Assembly: GCF_018139145.2 (NCBI RefSeq)
Contig: NC_059475.1
Span: 14,783,437-14,847,436 of the forward strand
Direction of reading: 5' to 3'
From: Gymnogyps californianus
Taxonomy: Eukaryota; Chordata; Aves; Accipitriformes; Cathartidae
Length of the DNA: 64,000 bases
The notes beneath the pieces were generated by a model that ran no database searches, was not told the DNA's origin, and worked only from the letters and a program-made list of their open reading frames with translations. This document shows positions 1-10,360 of the stretch, one piece after another (position 1 is the stretch's first letter; each line of letters starts with the position of its first letter). The position numbers and the translations under genes are program-made.

Positions 1-523
1 AGCTGGCTTCTAGATACTGGTTTCAAATACCAAACTAGTGCCTACAATATTTTCTTATGTATATAAAAAAAATGGAATAGACAATATTTATATGCAAATA
101 GTCAGTAGAAAGGAACAAAAAAATTGTTCCCAAGCATAATAGATGAGGCTTTGAGGTTAAGACATAGAGCTGGTTGTCTGAAGATCTGATTTCTGCTTTT
201 CTGTGTGAATTTTTGTTTGCTTGGTTTTTTTAATCAGTCAAATTACTTCCGGCCAGCTGCTAGTTATAACTAAAGATTCTCAAGTAGTTGCCAATTGCAT
301 TCCATTATCTGTACAAAGGGTTAATAATTCTTCAGGACATCTAACTGCTATGAGAATGTGTGAATTTTGAATTTCTCAGATGCTAGGGAAAGCAACAATA
401 TTGGAAAGCATAAAATATAATAATGAGAATGGAAGCTTGTCTGTGAGGCAATGTGTGTATTACCCTTTGATCACCTATGAAATGTGCTCATTTTGCCACT
501 TAACACCCAATTCATGTTTGCAC
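1..523. other. Unique AT-rich sequence, no gene seen
   Basis: No repeat family, RNA gene or convincing exon was recognised. An ATGCAAAT octamer near position 92 is the only notable short motif and is not meaningful alone. The stretch ends at the tail of the first CR1 copy. Confidence 0.6.
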
Positions 524-854
524 TCAGAATTACAGAATGGTTGAGGTTGGAAGCAACATCTGAAGGTCATCTTGCCCAACCCCCTGCTCAAGGAGGGTCA
601 CTTAGGACAGGCTGCAAAGAACCATATCCAGATGACTTTTGAATATCTCCAAGGGTGGAGACTCCACAGCCTCTCTGGGCAACCTGTGCTAGTGCTCATT
701 CACCTTCACAGGAAAAAAGTGTTTTCTGACATTTAGACGGAGCCTCCTGTGTTCCAGTTTGTGCGCATTGCCTCTTGCCCTGTCACTGGGCACCACTGGA
801 AATAGCCTGGCTCCATCTTCTTTATGGCCCCTTTTCAGCTATTTGTACACATTC
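524..854 (-). mobile_element. CR1 LINE, 3' end, group C, minus strand
   Basis: This is a 5'-truncated CR1 retroposon lying on the minus strand. Its 3' tail is the decayed octamer at 524-537 (CAGAATTACAGAATGG), followed by the group C end (GGTTGAGGTTGG). The conserved block for 'gcccattgcctcttgccctgtcactgggcacc', seen at 8507-8538, recurs here at about 763-793. Homology fades after about 854, where the copy stops in the part coding for the last residues of the CR1 reverse-transcriptase protein. It carries many point changes compared with the copies at 1130 and 8277, so it is an old, dead insertion. Like most CR1 copies it has no obvious target-site duplication. Confidence 0.9.
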
Positions 855-1129
855 CAATATTTGTACATGTAATGGCTGCTTCTTTGCATAGCAAAGATGA
901 ACCATCCAGCACTATTTCCCCATTCTTTACAGTAGTCCTAGCCACTGGGAGCCCAGCTGATCTAATGTAGTTAGGGGTGGGGGCACTTGTGGAATCTCCA
1001 TCCCTGATGGTTTGTAAGAAGAAATTAATCTGTATTTACATCCAGAATTATGCTGGTGTCCAAAGCAGTTTAATTCTTCTCTTTTCAAACCTGACCTAAT
1101 ATAAAAACCTACTTTATAAAATTATTTTC
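855..1129. other. Spacer between two facing CR1 copies
   Basis: This is unique sequence of about 275 bp separating two CR1 3' ends of opposite orientation. No gene or repeat was recognised. Confidence 0.5.
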
Positions 1130-1630
1130 TGTCCAGTTCTGGGCTCCCCAGTACAAGACCGACATGGACATATGGGCAGAGTCCAGCGACTGGCTACAAA
1201 AATGATTAGGGGACTGGAGCATCTCTCATGTGAGGAGAGGCTGAGAGAGGTGGGACAGTTCAGCCTAGAGAAGAGAAGGCTTGGGGGAATCTGATCCATG
1301 TATATCAATACCTGAAGGGAGGGTGTAAAGAAGACGTAGCCAGGCTCTTTTCAATGGTGCCCAGTGACAGGGCAAGAGGCAATGGGCACAAACTGAAACA
1401 CAGCAGGTTCCATCTGAACATCAGGAAACACTTCTTTACTGTGAGGGTGACTGAGCACTAGAACAAGTTGCCAATAGAGGTTGTGAAGTCCTCATCCTTG
1501 GAGATATTAGAAAACCATCTGGACGTGGTCCTGGGCAGCCTGCTCTAGGTGGGCCTGCTTGAGCAGGGGGGTTGAGCAAGATGACCTCCAGAAGTCCCTG
1601 CCAACCTCAACCATTCTGTGATTCTGTGAT
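1130..1630 (+). mobile_element. CR1 LINE, 3' end, group C, plus strand
   Basis: This is a 5'-truncated CR1 copy on the plus strand, running from the region coding for the C-terminal part of the reverse-transcriptase protein to the 3' tail. The tail ends with two clean octamers (ATTCTGTG ATTCTGTG) at 1614-1629. The coding part is dead: a TAG interrupts the usual 'gagcactggaac' block near 1459. Bases 1161-1610 match 8284-8733 in reverse complement with no difference or gap seen by eye. The two copies also share disabling or atypical bases, such as that TAG and 'gttgccaatagagg' in place of the more usual 'gttgcccagagagg'. The 5' edge (1130-1160) matches the other copy poorly and looks more like ordinary CR1 sequence. 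Confidence 0.95.
1161..1610 (+). repeat. Left arm of a 450-bp perfect inverted repeat
   Basis: Every base of this segment, read as reverse complement, was compared by eye with 8284-8733 and no mismatch or indel was found. Beyond the left edge four bases differ within about 25 bp. At the right edge 1611 (C) pairs with a changed base at 8283, and the tails then part company. Both arms lie inside CR1 copies. The intervening 6.67 kb is mostly unique sequence. Confidence 0.9.
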
Positions 1631-4450
1631 TTTTATTTTCATTTAACATTTTACATATCTGTTTTAAGAACAATCACTTATTTCAGGAAAATTGAAGGGA
1701 AGAGCTAAGGGAGAGGCTGGAAAGTTGGTAGTGAGACACTAGGAGCAAGATCTTCCACGAAGAGAATTACTCATGGAACCACAAAGCTAGAGAAATATCT
1801 GTCAGGACTAGATGACCTGTTTTCCATGAACAGTTGGCTCCACATTGTAAAGGTCTGTCAGCTAGATGAGAATAGCTGTAGTGAAGCTTTGGCCATTCTT
1901 CTGTCCTGAACTTATCATGTCTTCTAATTTAATCCCTCAGACATCCCCTGCTCAAGAAACATTGCCAGGCAAAGAAGGGAAGGCTATAATCACTTTGTGT
2001 AAAAGCTCATAGAGAAACTAAGGTATTTTCTAGTGCCCATTTGCAAACTGAAATCTAAAAATATTCTTTGAAATCTATGAGTAAAGAAGTTTTGATGGTA
2101 GTAACAGTGGGAACCCATATTTATTTCTTCTATTGCTCTCTTCTTCCTTGAGATGATGAATCACTGAGGGACCTTACTTAAAGAAAAGATGTTGAAGGAT
2201 TGAATGCTGGGCGTGAAGAAATATAGTTAGCTCTTTACTGTTATGAGCCTTCTCGCTGCTCATCAGTGACCATTACCTTCAAGTCAAAGCAGAACTGCCT
2301 CTTATGCCTTTTTAGGACTTGTTGTATATAATGTGTTGTTTGCTGGCTTCCATGAGGTCTAGGGGAAAAAAAAACCTGACTCCTTCACACACATTGATCA
2401 AGACCAATGGTTTAGAAGCTCTGTCTACCTTTTTAAAGGCCACAGTTGGCTAGGCCAGGAGGTTAGGTTCAACATATGGCAGCTTAGCAGGTAGCACCCT
2501 TGAGGGTACATATGAGGAGAAGATGATGAGGCCCCAGCAACAACTGGAATTAGTCTGGAAGGAGGGAAGGTTGACAGCAACCTTCAAAATAGGTTGGAAC
2601 AATCAATGAAAGAATGAAGACCTGCTTTGTATGACATATTGCTGGGTAATGTTGCCAGATGAGTTAATAAAGCCATGGCCTAATTAAACCACATCCTTTG
2701 CATCATGTCTTCCTGCACAGTCAAGCTGTGTGCTTTCTGGCTTGTATGGTATCATCAATAATACAGATTCGACAACTAGATCATCTGTTGGTGGTGGAGG
2801 AGTTAAAATAGAATACAGCTCACTTCCTCTTAGCTGTATTTGGCTGTACAGAGCTAACAGGAGTAAAAAATGGTGACAATTTATTTTTATCACTAAAGTG
2901 AGTACATTTGGACTGACTACATATGGAGAACAGATCTACTGAATAAGACTTTTGCCTAGTAACTTTTTCTGACTGTAGCCACATTTAATAATTGTGGTTG
3001 AAATGCTGGCTTTACATTTAAAAAAATGTTGACAGAGTATCTTTCACAAATAGGAACATGCTCACATGATTTTAAACATATGCTACAGTCCTTTCCCACA
3101 TCTACATCTGTTTCTTTAATTGATATTGTATTTTAATTATTTTCGCTTATAAATACACACTAGGGCTGATAAACACGTTTTCTGTCAGATGTTTCTGGAA
3201 GGAAAACTGTCTCCACAGTTACTTTTTTCTTAAAATGTTTGTTTCCTATGGCATTTTTTAAAGCCTTCAAAACTTTATAATGGAATTACTTCTATTAACT
3301 TCTGCTGTATAAAAGTAGGGCAAGATGCAGAGTGTTCAAATCTAAATAGTGAGATAATCCCCAGAGTAAAAAAGAAAGATCATAATAGGAGAGTATGTGC
3401 TACTGTGCAGTGCATTCATTTTTGCTCAGAAAGAAGGAAATGCTGGTATTATAAAAAAGATAAGCCACAAGTTAATTCCAGTGAATTGCAGAAGTAGCAC
3501 AGCAGCAATGACACATGCCGTAGCGTTCTAGCACTTCTTTATCTCAAGACGTAATTGAAACAATCTACAATTAGAAAAAGCAATCACTAAACATAGTAAA
3601 TTAGCCCCTGCCAGTACTGACAGGTGAGTGTCTCTGTGTGAAGATCTCTATTTTACAAGGTTATTTGTTTGCATAGTACCCAGTTCCTTTCCTTTCTCAA
3701 TTAAATTCATGGTAGATGGATGAGAGCTTAATTTTTCAAACAGAGGGGAACGATTAGCTATTATACCAAATATGGGTCAGAATTGTAAGTGATGTTCCAC
3801 CCAGTCTGGTGCTGATATTCCTAAAAGATTCCTTCAGTGATGGCCTTATCAGTCAACTCTTCACTTTTATTTGCTTTAGCAGTTGCTTTAAAAATTCATT
3901 CCAACATCTGACTAAAATCAAGAGAGAGGAGTAAATGTATCTACTCTATCTCGTTAGTTAACAGAGACATACAATGATTTGATATCGGTTTATGTCAGAC
4001 AATATTCTATAATTAAGCACAGACCATCATCAATTTTCTACCAGAGTGTCCTGGGAGGTTGAAAGGGGTTTTGTGTTTAATGAAACATAATTCAGTTAAG
4101 ATGAACATTTTGGACCACATTTTTTTCTGGTGTCTTGAGTCATAGCTGCACCAGAATCAGTGGACTCACACAGCAGCAGCAAATTTTGCTATTTATGCAG
4201 ATGCCTTTTATATTTTAATTGCAAAAGCTGCTACTTCTTTATCCTCAAATACTCTTTTAGTATTAGGAGTGAAAGCCATGGAACATTTTTGTTTTAACTC
4301 ATTTAATGACTGAGTGGTGTTGGCATCTTAAAGGAAACAAAATACCCTGACTTTGACCAAAGTCACAAATACGTCTTGAGAATAGCAAACAACCTGTATT
4401 CCCACACTCAGTGAGAAAGGCTGGCATATCATGATTGAAATGCATGAGTA
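1631..4450. other. Unique sequence, no gene seen
   Basis: This is AT-rich non-coding DNA. A GTGAGTA donor-like site occurs near 2895, with an AATACAG acceptor-like site near 2764, but the acceptor has no good pyrimidine tract and the enclosed frames are short. No mobile element or RNA gene was recognised. Confidence 0.5.
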
Positions 4451-4518
4451 AAGAAACAACTGATGTTACAAATTATATCTCATGGACTAAGAAACAACTA
4501 ATGTCATAAATTATAACT
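4451..4518. repeat. Two-copy imperfect tandem repeat, 38-bp period
   Basis: A 30-bp match beginning AAGAAACAACT occurs at 4451-4480 and again at 4489-4518, with four mismatches. It looks like an old local duplication and has no link to any gene. Confidence 0.7.
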
Positions 4519-5816
4519 ATTGAATCTAAATGTGAATGTCAAATAAAATGTACTTTTTTAGGCCCTGAGTCAGGCTTACAGCTGATCTCAGTTCCCTTGG
4601 GATTCATAGACTTAATCTTTGCTGAAAATAGGTCACTCCAGGCATTCTTTCAGTGAATTGATCTGATCTTGCTCTTTCCTTTTAAAGTGAATCCAGTGAT
4701 GCTGATGTTGTCCTCCTTTTTACAGCAGTACGTAATGTTTAGAATACTTGCTCAGAAAGTGGGTAACCTACGCTCAGTTCTCTTTTCAAACAGAAGCTCT
4801 TTGAACCTTCATCTCCTACTTCTTATGCTAGGGCAATTTGGGGATGGCAGCGTTTTCCTTTCCTTTTGAACATAAATCACTTTGCAGGAATGAACTCCAA
4901 ATTCAGTGGGAAAGAGAGGGAGGACATGAAGGGTCAAGGCACTGTAGTTCAGGGATTAATGCAATTATTGAGAGAAAGGAGCCTGGGATTTCAGTCCTCT
5001 GTCTGTAAATTGCTCCTGTAATTTACATTGAATAGTTACTGTGTTTAAAAAAAAATAACAACACAGCAATTCTTAGGAAACTAACCCAACCCTCTCTTTA
5101 CCTAGGGGAGTAATCTAAGTCCCAGGCTATTTCTGAAAATAGGCATCAGTTTCTGAGTGTGATGCTGAAGTCTTAGAAAGTGGGGAAAGTTAAGAAAAAG
5201 CTTTCCATGTGCTTTTTTCCTATTGGATAGCTCCAATCACTCTATTCTTATCTATCTACATCTTATCTCTATGTGCCTAAATTTTGCTGGGCATTTCATG
5301 GAAAGACTAGATTCTGAAGGGGGTTTCTGAATGTCCAGCTCATTAAGTCCTTACCTATGTCTAGAGATTGTAGGTAGTTTGGACTCTAAATGACATAAAA
5401 ACATACATAGCGTTTACATATTTAAGCAAACACTGTTTGATACAGTGGGAGTATTGATCTAGCTGTGGGCTATCATCTCTAGCTCATTTACACGTAAGAG
5501 CCTTGTTGAGATAGATTTCAGCAAGGCCTAATATGTCTCATAGAGAAGCACTGTAGACATTACCCAGATCACTGAAGTGCTTTTGGAAATTTTACTCATT
5601 ATATGAAAATGGCTTTGGCTCATCTACTAGTATAATTGCTTGTTGCACTACTGTTTAGCGGAATGATGGCAACATCCTCTGAAAGCATTAGTGCTAACAC
5701 AACTGGATTAATAGTTATAGGACAACAGCAAATCTTTGGACCCTGTGTGAATTCAGATTAATTGAGTTGAATTAATAACAGAGTATTTCTCAAAGTGTAT
5801 TGGAAAGGCACTTTGC
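4519..5816. other. Unique sequence, no gene seen
   Basis: No repeat or gene was recognised. Short open frames here (for example 4669-4869 plus) have no conserved motif, no supporting splice signals and amino-acid content typical of chance frames. Confidence 0.5.
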
Positions 5817-6116
5817 TTAGCTGAACTGTGGTGTAAAATTGTGTATTAATGCATCTGTAGTATAGTCATCAATAGTGAGTTGGGACATTTCTGAATGGAA
5901 GAAAAGATCCAAGTAACAACCCAACGGAGAGCCTTCCGGCCATACAACAGTGAAAATACAGTGGTCTACATTTCTAAGAAGGAACATTTGGGTTAAGATC
6001 CCTTTCTTTTTCATAATATGAAATATGACAGGAACCTTCAGTAATGTCATCTGATACAAATGCACTACCATCTTGGCTTTGTCTCGCTTCATAATATGTC
6101 TACGAGTAATCTGCAT
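5817..6116 (-). other. Unrecognised 99-codon ORF, possible exon or gene relic
   Basis: This minus-strand frame runs from ATG at 6116 to TAA at 5817-5819. I do not recognise the product. Two things set it apart from chance frames. Several CpG pairs persist in it (in CTCGTAG, AAGCGAG, GGCCGGAAGG and CTCCGTTGG), although CpG is scarce in the surrounding DNA. Its composition is also mixed: a basic N-terminus (MKRDKAK), a hydrophobic middle, a WPEGSPLGCYLDLFF stretch and an acidic SQLTIDDYTTD tail. A TAA lies two codons before the ATG, so nothing longer exists in this frame unless the piece is a terminal exon entered at the ATGCAG just inside the start; that acceptor has a weak pyrimidine tract. 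There is no poly(A) tract to show retroposition. It could be a terminal exon, an old retrocopy, or chance. Confidence 0.2.
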
Positions 6117-8276
6117 TTCTTATTGTCACTAAAGTGTTTAAGCATCAATTTCTTAGAATACCTATACATTTAATTTTCCCTTAAATTTTGTGTAATGACG
6201 AGAATGATAGCAGGAAGGTCTGACGAACACTAGGTATTCCATTCTCTGCAGTAGTCAGGGAATTAGAGGTAGCTAGATTGTGTGTCACATTTCAGCACAG
6301 ATGTAGGCGTCCCCATGAAACAGGAAGGTACTTTTCCAGCCAGGTGTGTGAGCCTTTCTTTGGGCTGATAAAATATCTTGGGTGGACAAAGCTTCCTTAC
6401 TAAGTGTTAACCAGTGCCTTCCTGACAAAGCAATAGTAGACTCTGGTTAAGGTCTGAGGTATCAGGGCTGCCTTGAGCCTGTCACATAAATCAGATTCTA
6501 ATACTGAAATATCAGGGCTATCTTCTGCAGAACACAGGTGAGATTAGATATGTTTTGAATAACAGATTTCAAACATTTAATTTAAAAAGATGAATTTATT
6601 TAAAAGCCATACTGTAGTTACATTTTTTCATAGAAATTGCAGTCCCAAGCACAGCCATGATTTTGTTTACATAGTGAACCCAGCATCCTGTTTTCTCCTT
6701 GCATATAGCAGTTATGACTGTCAAGTCATTTATCTTCCCCTTTTTTAACCTTTGTCCAAAATAAATGTGTAATTTGTTCATTTGCATACAAATGCTTTTA
6801 TATATCAAGTTCTGTACTATTTGTCTATTCTTTTCCACGCATCTTTTTTATTATTCTGAAGATTTTGTTATGGGATATGCAGCTGACCCATATGAAACTT
6901 AAGACCTCATCTGCTCTCTTCCCTCAACTGCTAGGGAGCATAAGAAATAGCTGCAGTTAAAAAGGTTATGGCAGCTTGTTTTCGCCTCCTCTTTCATTGT
7001 GAAACCATTGTAGCTTCTGCCTCGTGTGTCTTTGTATAGCTTGCTAAGTCATATCTGAGAAAGGGAGTGTTAGACATGCACCACATTTTCATCCTAGTTA
7101 CATAACACAAGCAAGGAGAAGGGGCTTCAGCCTCATTTTCTGGAGGAATTGCTTACATTTGTGTCTAAGATTCTTGGAAAGCTCTTCTAGCAAGCTCAGT
7201 GGCATTTCTCCTTTAAGCAGCATTAATTTTGGTTAGTTAAGATTTTGTATCCATTATACCTGAATTATGCGTAGAAATAAGCCTTCCTGATACAAAAAGC
7301 AGACTGCTGGAGGTATGGAAGAATGTCACAGCTTTACTGCTTTCTGCCCCAGGTGGCATGTGCTTCTGCCCCAAAGACACAAACACATTGTTGCAAGAGA
7401 AACATGAGCAGAAACAGCTCACAAAATGCTGTTCCCAACACCCCTAGCACTTTAACAAGTACCACTTAGGGTATTCTTCATGAAACTGCTAAGCACCACA
7501 GCCTTGGCTACTTTAAGTACTGAACTACAAATAATTTAAGAGTTTAGTCACTCTTGGCTGTAAGCATAGTCAAAGAAGAGAAATAGGTACTACTAGAGGA
7601 TGATTCAGACCTTGAGCTGTACTTTCTTGAACATAGCCTTTTTGTCAGGAGTCACAGTTCAAGCAGCTTCCATTATCAACCACTTGTTCCATTTCTCTTT
7701 CTTTTGTACCAGTACAGCTAAGTGTGATGCTACACTGTGAACCTAAAATAAAAATACAGTGAGCTGTGTATTCTGGTATGTAAGGTGAAACGCATTTTAC
7801 TGTGAGCTGTTGCTAGATTTTCTGTGGTGTTCTTCACTGTACTGCTTGATCATTTCATATGTATTCATTTTTACTTTGACTTTTGAAATTGTCAATATGG
7901 ATATTAATCTATTGCTGTTCAAATACATCAAGTATATATATATATAAATATTTACTGATGCAAAATCAAGTCTAATTGCTCTCTGACACAGTGAATGGTT
8001 GTCTATATTTTGCCTGTAAGAAACAGCAAGGAGAGATTAAATTATTAAATGGTTTATCCAATATCATACCTGTAAACCTGTTGCTGAGGATCTGAACTGA
8101 GATATCCTTGGTCTCAGGGCAGGAGATCATCTTTGCTTGCGAATTAAAGTTTTGCAGCGAACATGCATAGCATTTCCACTATAATGGCTCAAAAATCTGT
8201 GAATTTCTATGGGCTTGGTGATTTTAATTTTCACCATATAGTTCCAATAGAATGACAACATTAGTTTTTCATTTCT
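6117..8276. other. Unique sequence with a short AT run
   Basis: This is non-coding AT-rich DNA. A (TA)n run lies at about 7932-7950. No gene, RNA or mobile element was recognised up to the CR1 copy that starts at about 8277. Confidence 0.5.
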
Positions 8277-9695
8277 AGAATGATTGAGGTTGGCAGGGAC
8301 TTCTGGAGGTCATCTTGCTCAACCCCCCTGCTCAAGCAGGCCCACCTAGAGCAGGCTGCCCAGGACCACGTCCAGATGGTTTTCTAATATCTCCAAGGAT
8401 GAGGACTTCACAACCTCTATTGGCAACTTGTTCTAGTGCTCAGTCACCCTCACAGTAAAGAAGTGTTTCCTGATGTTCAGATGGAACCTGCTGTGTTTCA
8501 GTTTGTGCCCATTGCCTCTTGCCCTGTCACTGGGCACCATTGAAAAGAGCCTGGCTACGTCTTCTTTACACCCTCCCTTCAGGTATTGATATACATGGAT
8601 CAGATTCCCCCAAGCCTTCTCTTCTCTAGGCTGAACTGTCCCACCTCTCTCAGCCTCTCCTCACATGAGAGATGCTCCAGTCCCCTAATCATTTTTGTAG
8701 CCAGTCGCTGGACTCTGCCCATATGTCCATGTCTGTCTTGTACGGGGGAGCCCAAAATTGAGTACAGCACTCCAGGTGTGACCTCACCAGTGCTGAGCAG
8801 ATCACCTCCCTGGTCCTGCTAGTAAAACTTTGTCTAATGCAGTCCAGGATACCATTAGCTGCCTTTGCTGCAAAGGCACATTGCTGTCTCATGTTTGACT
8901 TGGTGTCCACCAGGACCCCTAGGTTCTTTTCTGCCAAGCTGTTTTCCATCTGGGTGGCCCCCAGCATATATCGGTGCCTGCAATTGTTTCTCTCCATGTT
9001 CAGGACTTTGTACTTCCCCTTCTTGAAATTCATGAGGTTCCTATCAGCCCATTTCTCCAGTCTGTTGAGGTCCCTCTGGATGGCAGCACAACCCTCCGGT
9101 GTATCAGCCACTCTTCCCAGTTTTGTGTCACCAGCAAACTTGCTGAGGGTGCGCTCTGCCCCACCATCCAGATGATTAATGAAGAAGTTGAAGAGGATTG
9201 GACCCAGTATTGACCCCTGGGGTACACCTCTAGTTACTGTCCTCCAACTAGACTTGTGTCCCTGATTACCACCCTCTGGGCCCGGCCATTCAGCCAGTTT
9301 TCAATCCATTTCACTGTCTGCCTATCCAGCCCATGCTTCAACAACTTTTCTATGAGCATTTTACAGGACACTGTTGAAAGCCTTACTGAAGTCCAGTTCT
9401 ATAGACAATATCCACTGCTCTCCTCTCATCTACTAGGCCAGTAATTTCACTGTAGATGGTTATCAAATTGATCAAGCATGGCTTCCCTTTGGTGCATCCA
9501 TGCTGACTATTTCTGATGATTTTCTTGTCCTTCATGTACCTGGAGATGGTTTCCAGGATTAGCTGCTCCGTCACATTCACAGGGATCGAGGTGAGGCTCA
9601 CTGACCTGTAGTTCCTTGGGTCCTCCTCCTTGCTCTTCATGAAGTTAGGAGTGACATTTGCTTTCCTCCAGTCCATGGGGTTTTCCTCCACTTGG
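8277..9695 (-). mobile_element. CR1 LINE, about 1.4 kb, group C, minus strand
   Basis: This is a 5'-truncated CR1 copy covering much of the reverse-transcriptase gene and the 3' UTR. It has lost the terminal octamers: the homology stops at TAGAATG near 8277. Reading down the minus strand from 9695, the element enters in the RT domain (segments like DWRKANVTP, EEDPRNYRS and HGCTKGKPCL), passes RT motif C near 9130 and ends in the 3' UTR. Bases 8284-8733 are identical in inverse orientation to 1161-1610. Frameshifts and stops break the gene several times. It is one of three CR1 pieces of different subfamilies lying head to tail on this strand. Confidence 0.95.
8284..8733 (-). repeat. Right arm of a 450-bp perfect inverted repeat
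   Basis: This is the partner of 1161-1610. The first difference on the left is at 8283 (A where the other copy predicts G). On the right, identity breaks at once after GTC at 8731-8733, with CTTGTACGGGGGAG against the other copy's CTTGTACTGGGGAG and further changes. The host CR1 continues about 960 bp beyond the arm, whereas the partner stops about 30 bp beyond it. Confidence 0.9.
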
Positions 9696-9781
9696 AGTGT
9701 CTGATCACAAAAGATGACCAATATATAATATCTAAAACACTGAATGGATATTAAGATTGTGTTGCAAAATGACAAAAGCAA
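8689..9781 (-). pseudogene. Degenerate CR1 ORF2 (reverse-transcriptase) fragment
   Basis: Two main open segments remain on the minus strand. The upstream one (9781 to 9383) carries the N-terminal RT blocks after a non-CR1 lead: 'DWRKANVTP', then 'DPRNYRSVSLTSIP', then a 'LVDERRAVDIVY' end that stops where motif A would follow. The downstream one (9111 to 8689) starts just after motif C and carries the thumb-like C-terminal region ('LEKWADRNLM', 'LGVLVDTKSNM', '[14 protein letters not shown]'). Between them, motif C reads FAGD rather than FADD: the codon at 9130-9132 is GGT, so the first catalytic aspartate is glycine. With that change and the frame breaks the copy cannot make an active enzyme. 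The enzyme normally copies CR1 RNA at nicked DNA. Confidence 0.85.
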
Positions 9782-9803
9782 GGATATGCACAGTTAAGTG
9801 GAA

Positions 9804-9860
9804 AATCATAGAATGGTTTGGGTTGGAAGGGACCTTTAAAGATCATCTAGTCCAAACCCC
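9804..9860 (-). mobile_element. Very short CR1 3' tail, group A, minus strand
   Basis: Only about 57 bp of a CR1 3' end remains: an octamer trace (AATCATAGAATGG), GTTTGGGTTGG, then AAGGGACCTTTAAAGATCATC. It is a severely 5'-truncated insertion of a different subfamily from its two neighbours at 8277-9695 and 10361-12195. Confidence 0.9.
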
Positions 9861-10360
9861 AAAATGTACCAGGCTTGCCAGTACAATAGGACAGTAAATG
9901 AGGCACTTTAAGAAAGCAAGTGTAGTGCTTTCATTTTTCTTTTTCAGTATTGCTGACTTACTATCTAGGCTGTAATGAAATCTTAGATCTGTAATAGGAC
10001 TGGTTTTTCTGGAGCTAACCCAGTCCTTGGGTAAAACCAGATGCATTAGGGACCTATTAGTGTGGTCATATTAGTTCTTTAAAGTAGCAGTCAGATTACA
10101 GTACAGTCTTTAAAAAGTTCATGAAATCCAAGTGCGTTACAATTTTCCATTGTTAGGCCATACAATTTGTCAGAGTGTACTCATGGGTCTGATCACAGTG
10201 CAAATTTAGGGAAAAACAAGTGTTGAGTTTATGGAAAATATATTGCCCTGTAAACTAGCACAAACATTGGAACAAAACAGTAAACAAATTCAAGTTAGAT
10301 TTTAACTTCTCGACAGTGTCAAAATTCTGCTTTGCTGTTTGAACTTTTACTGACAGGTGT
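9861..10360. other. Unique spacer, no gene seen
   Basis: This is about 500 bp of AT-rich unique DNA between CR1 insertions. No repeat, exon or RNA gene was recognised. Confidence 0.5.

Noticed and set aside
8837..9213. Plus-strand ORFs of about 80-110 codons over the CR1 copies (also near 11131, 19469, 29303 and 47796)
   Set aside because: They are antisense shadows of the CR1 reverse-transcriptase gene, which reads on the minus strand.
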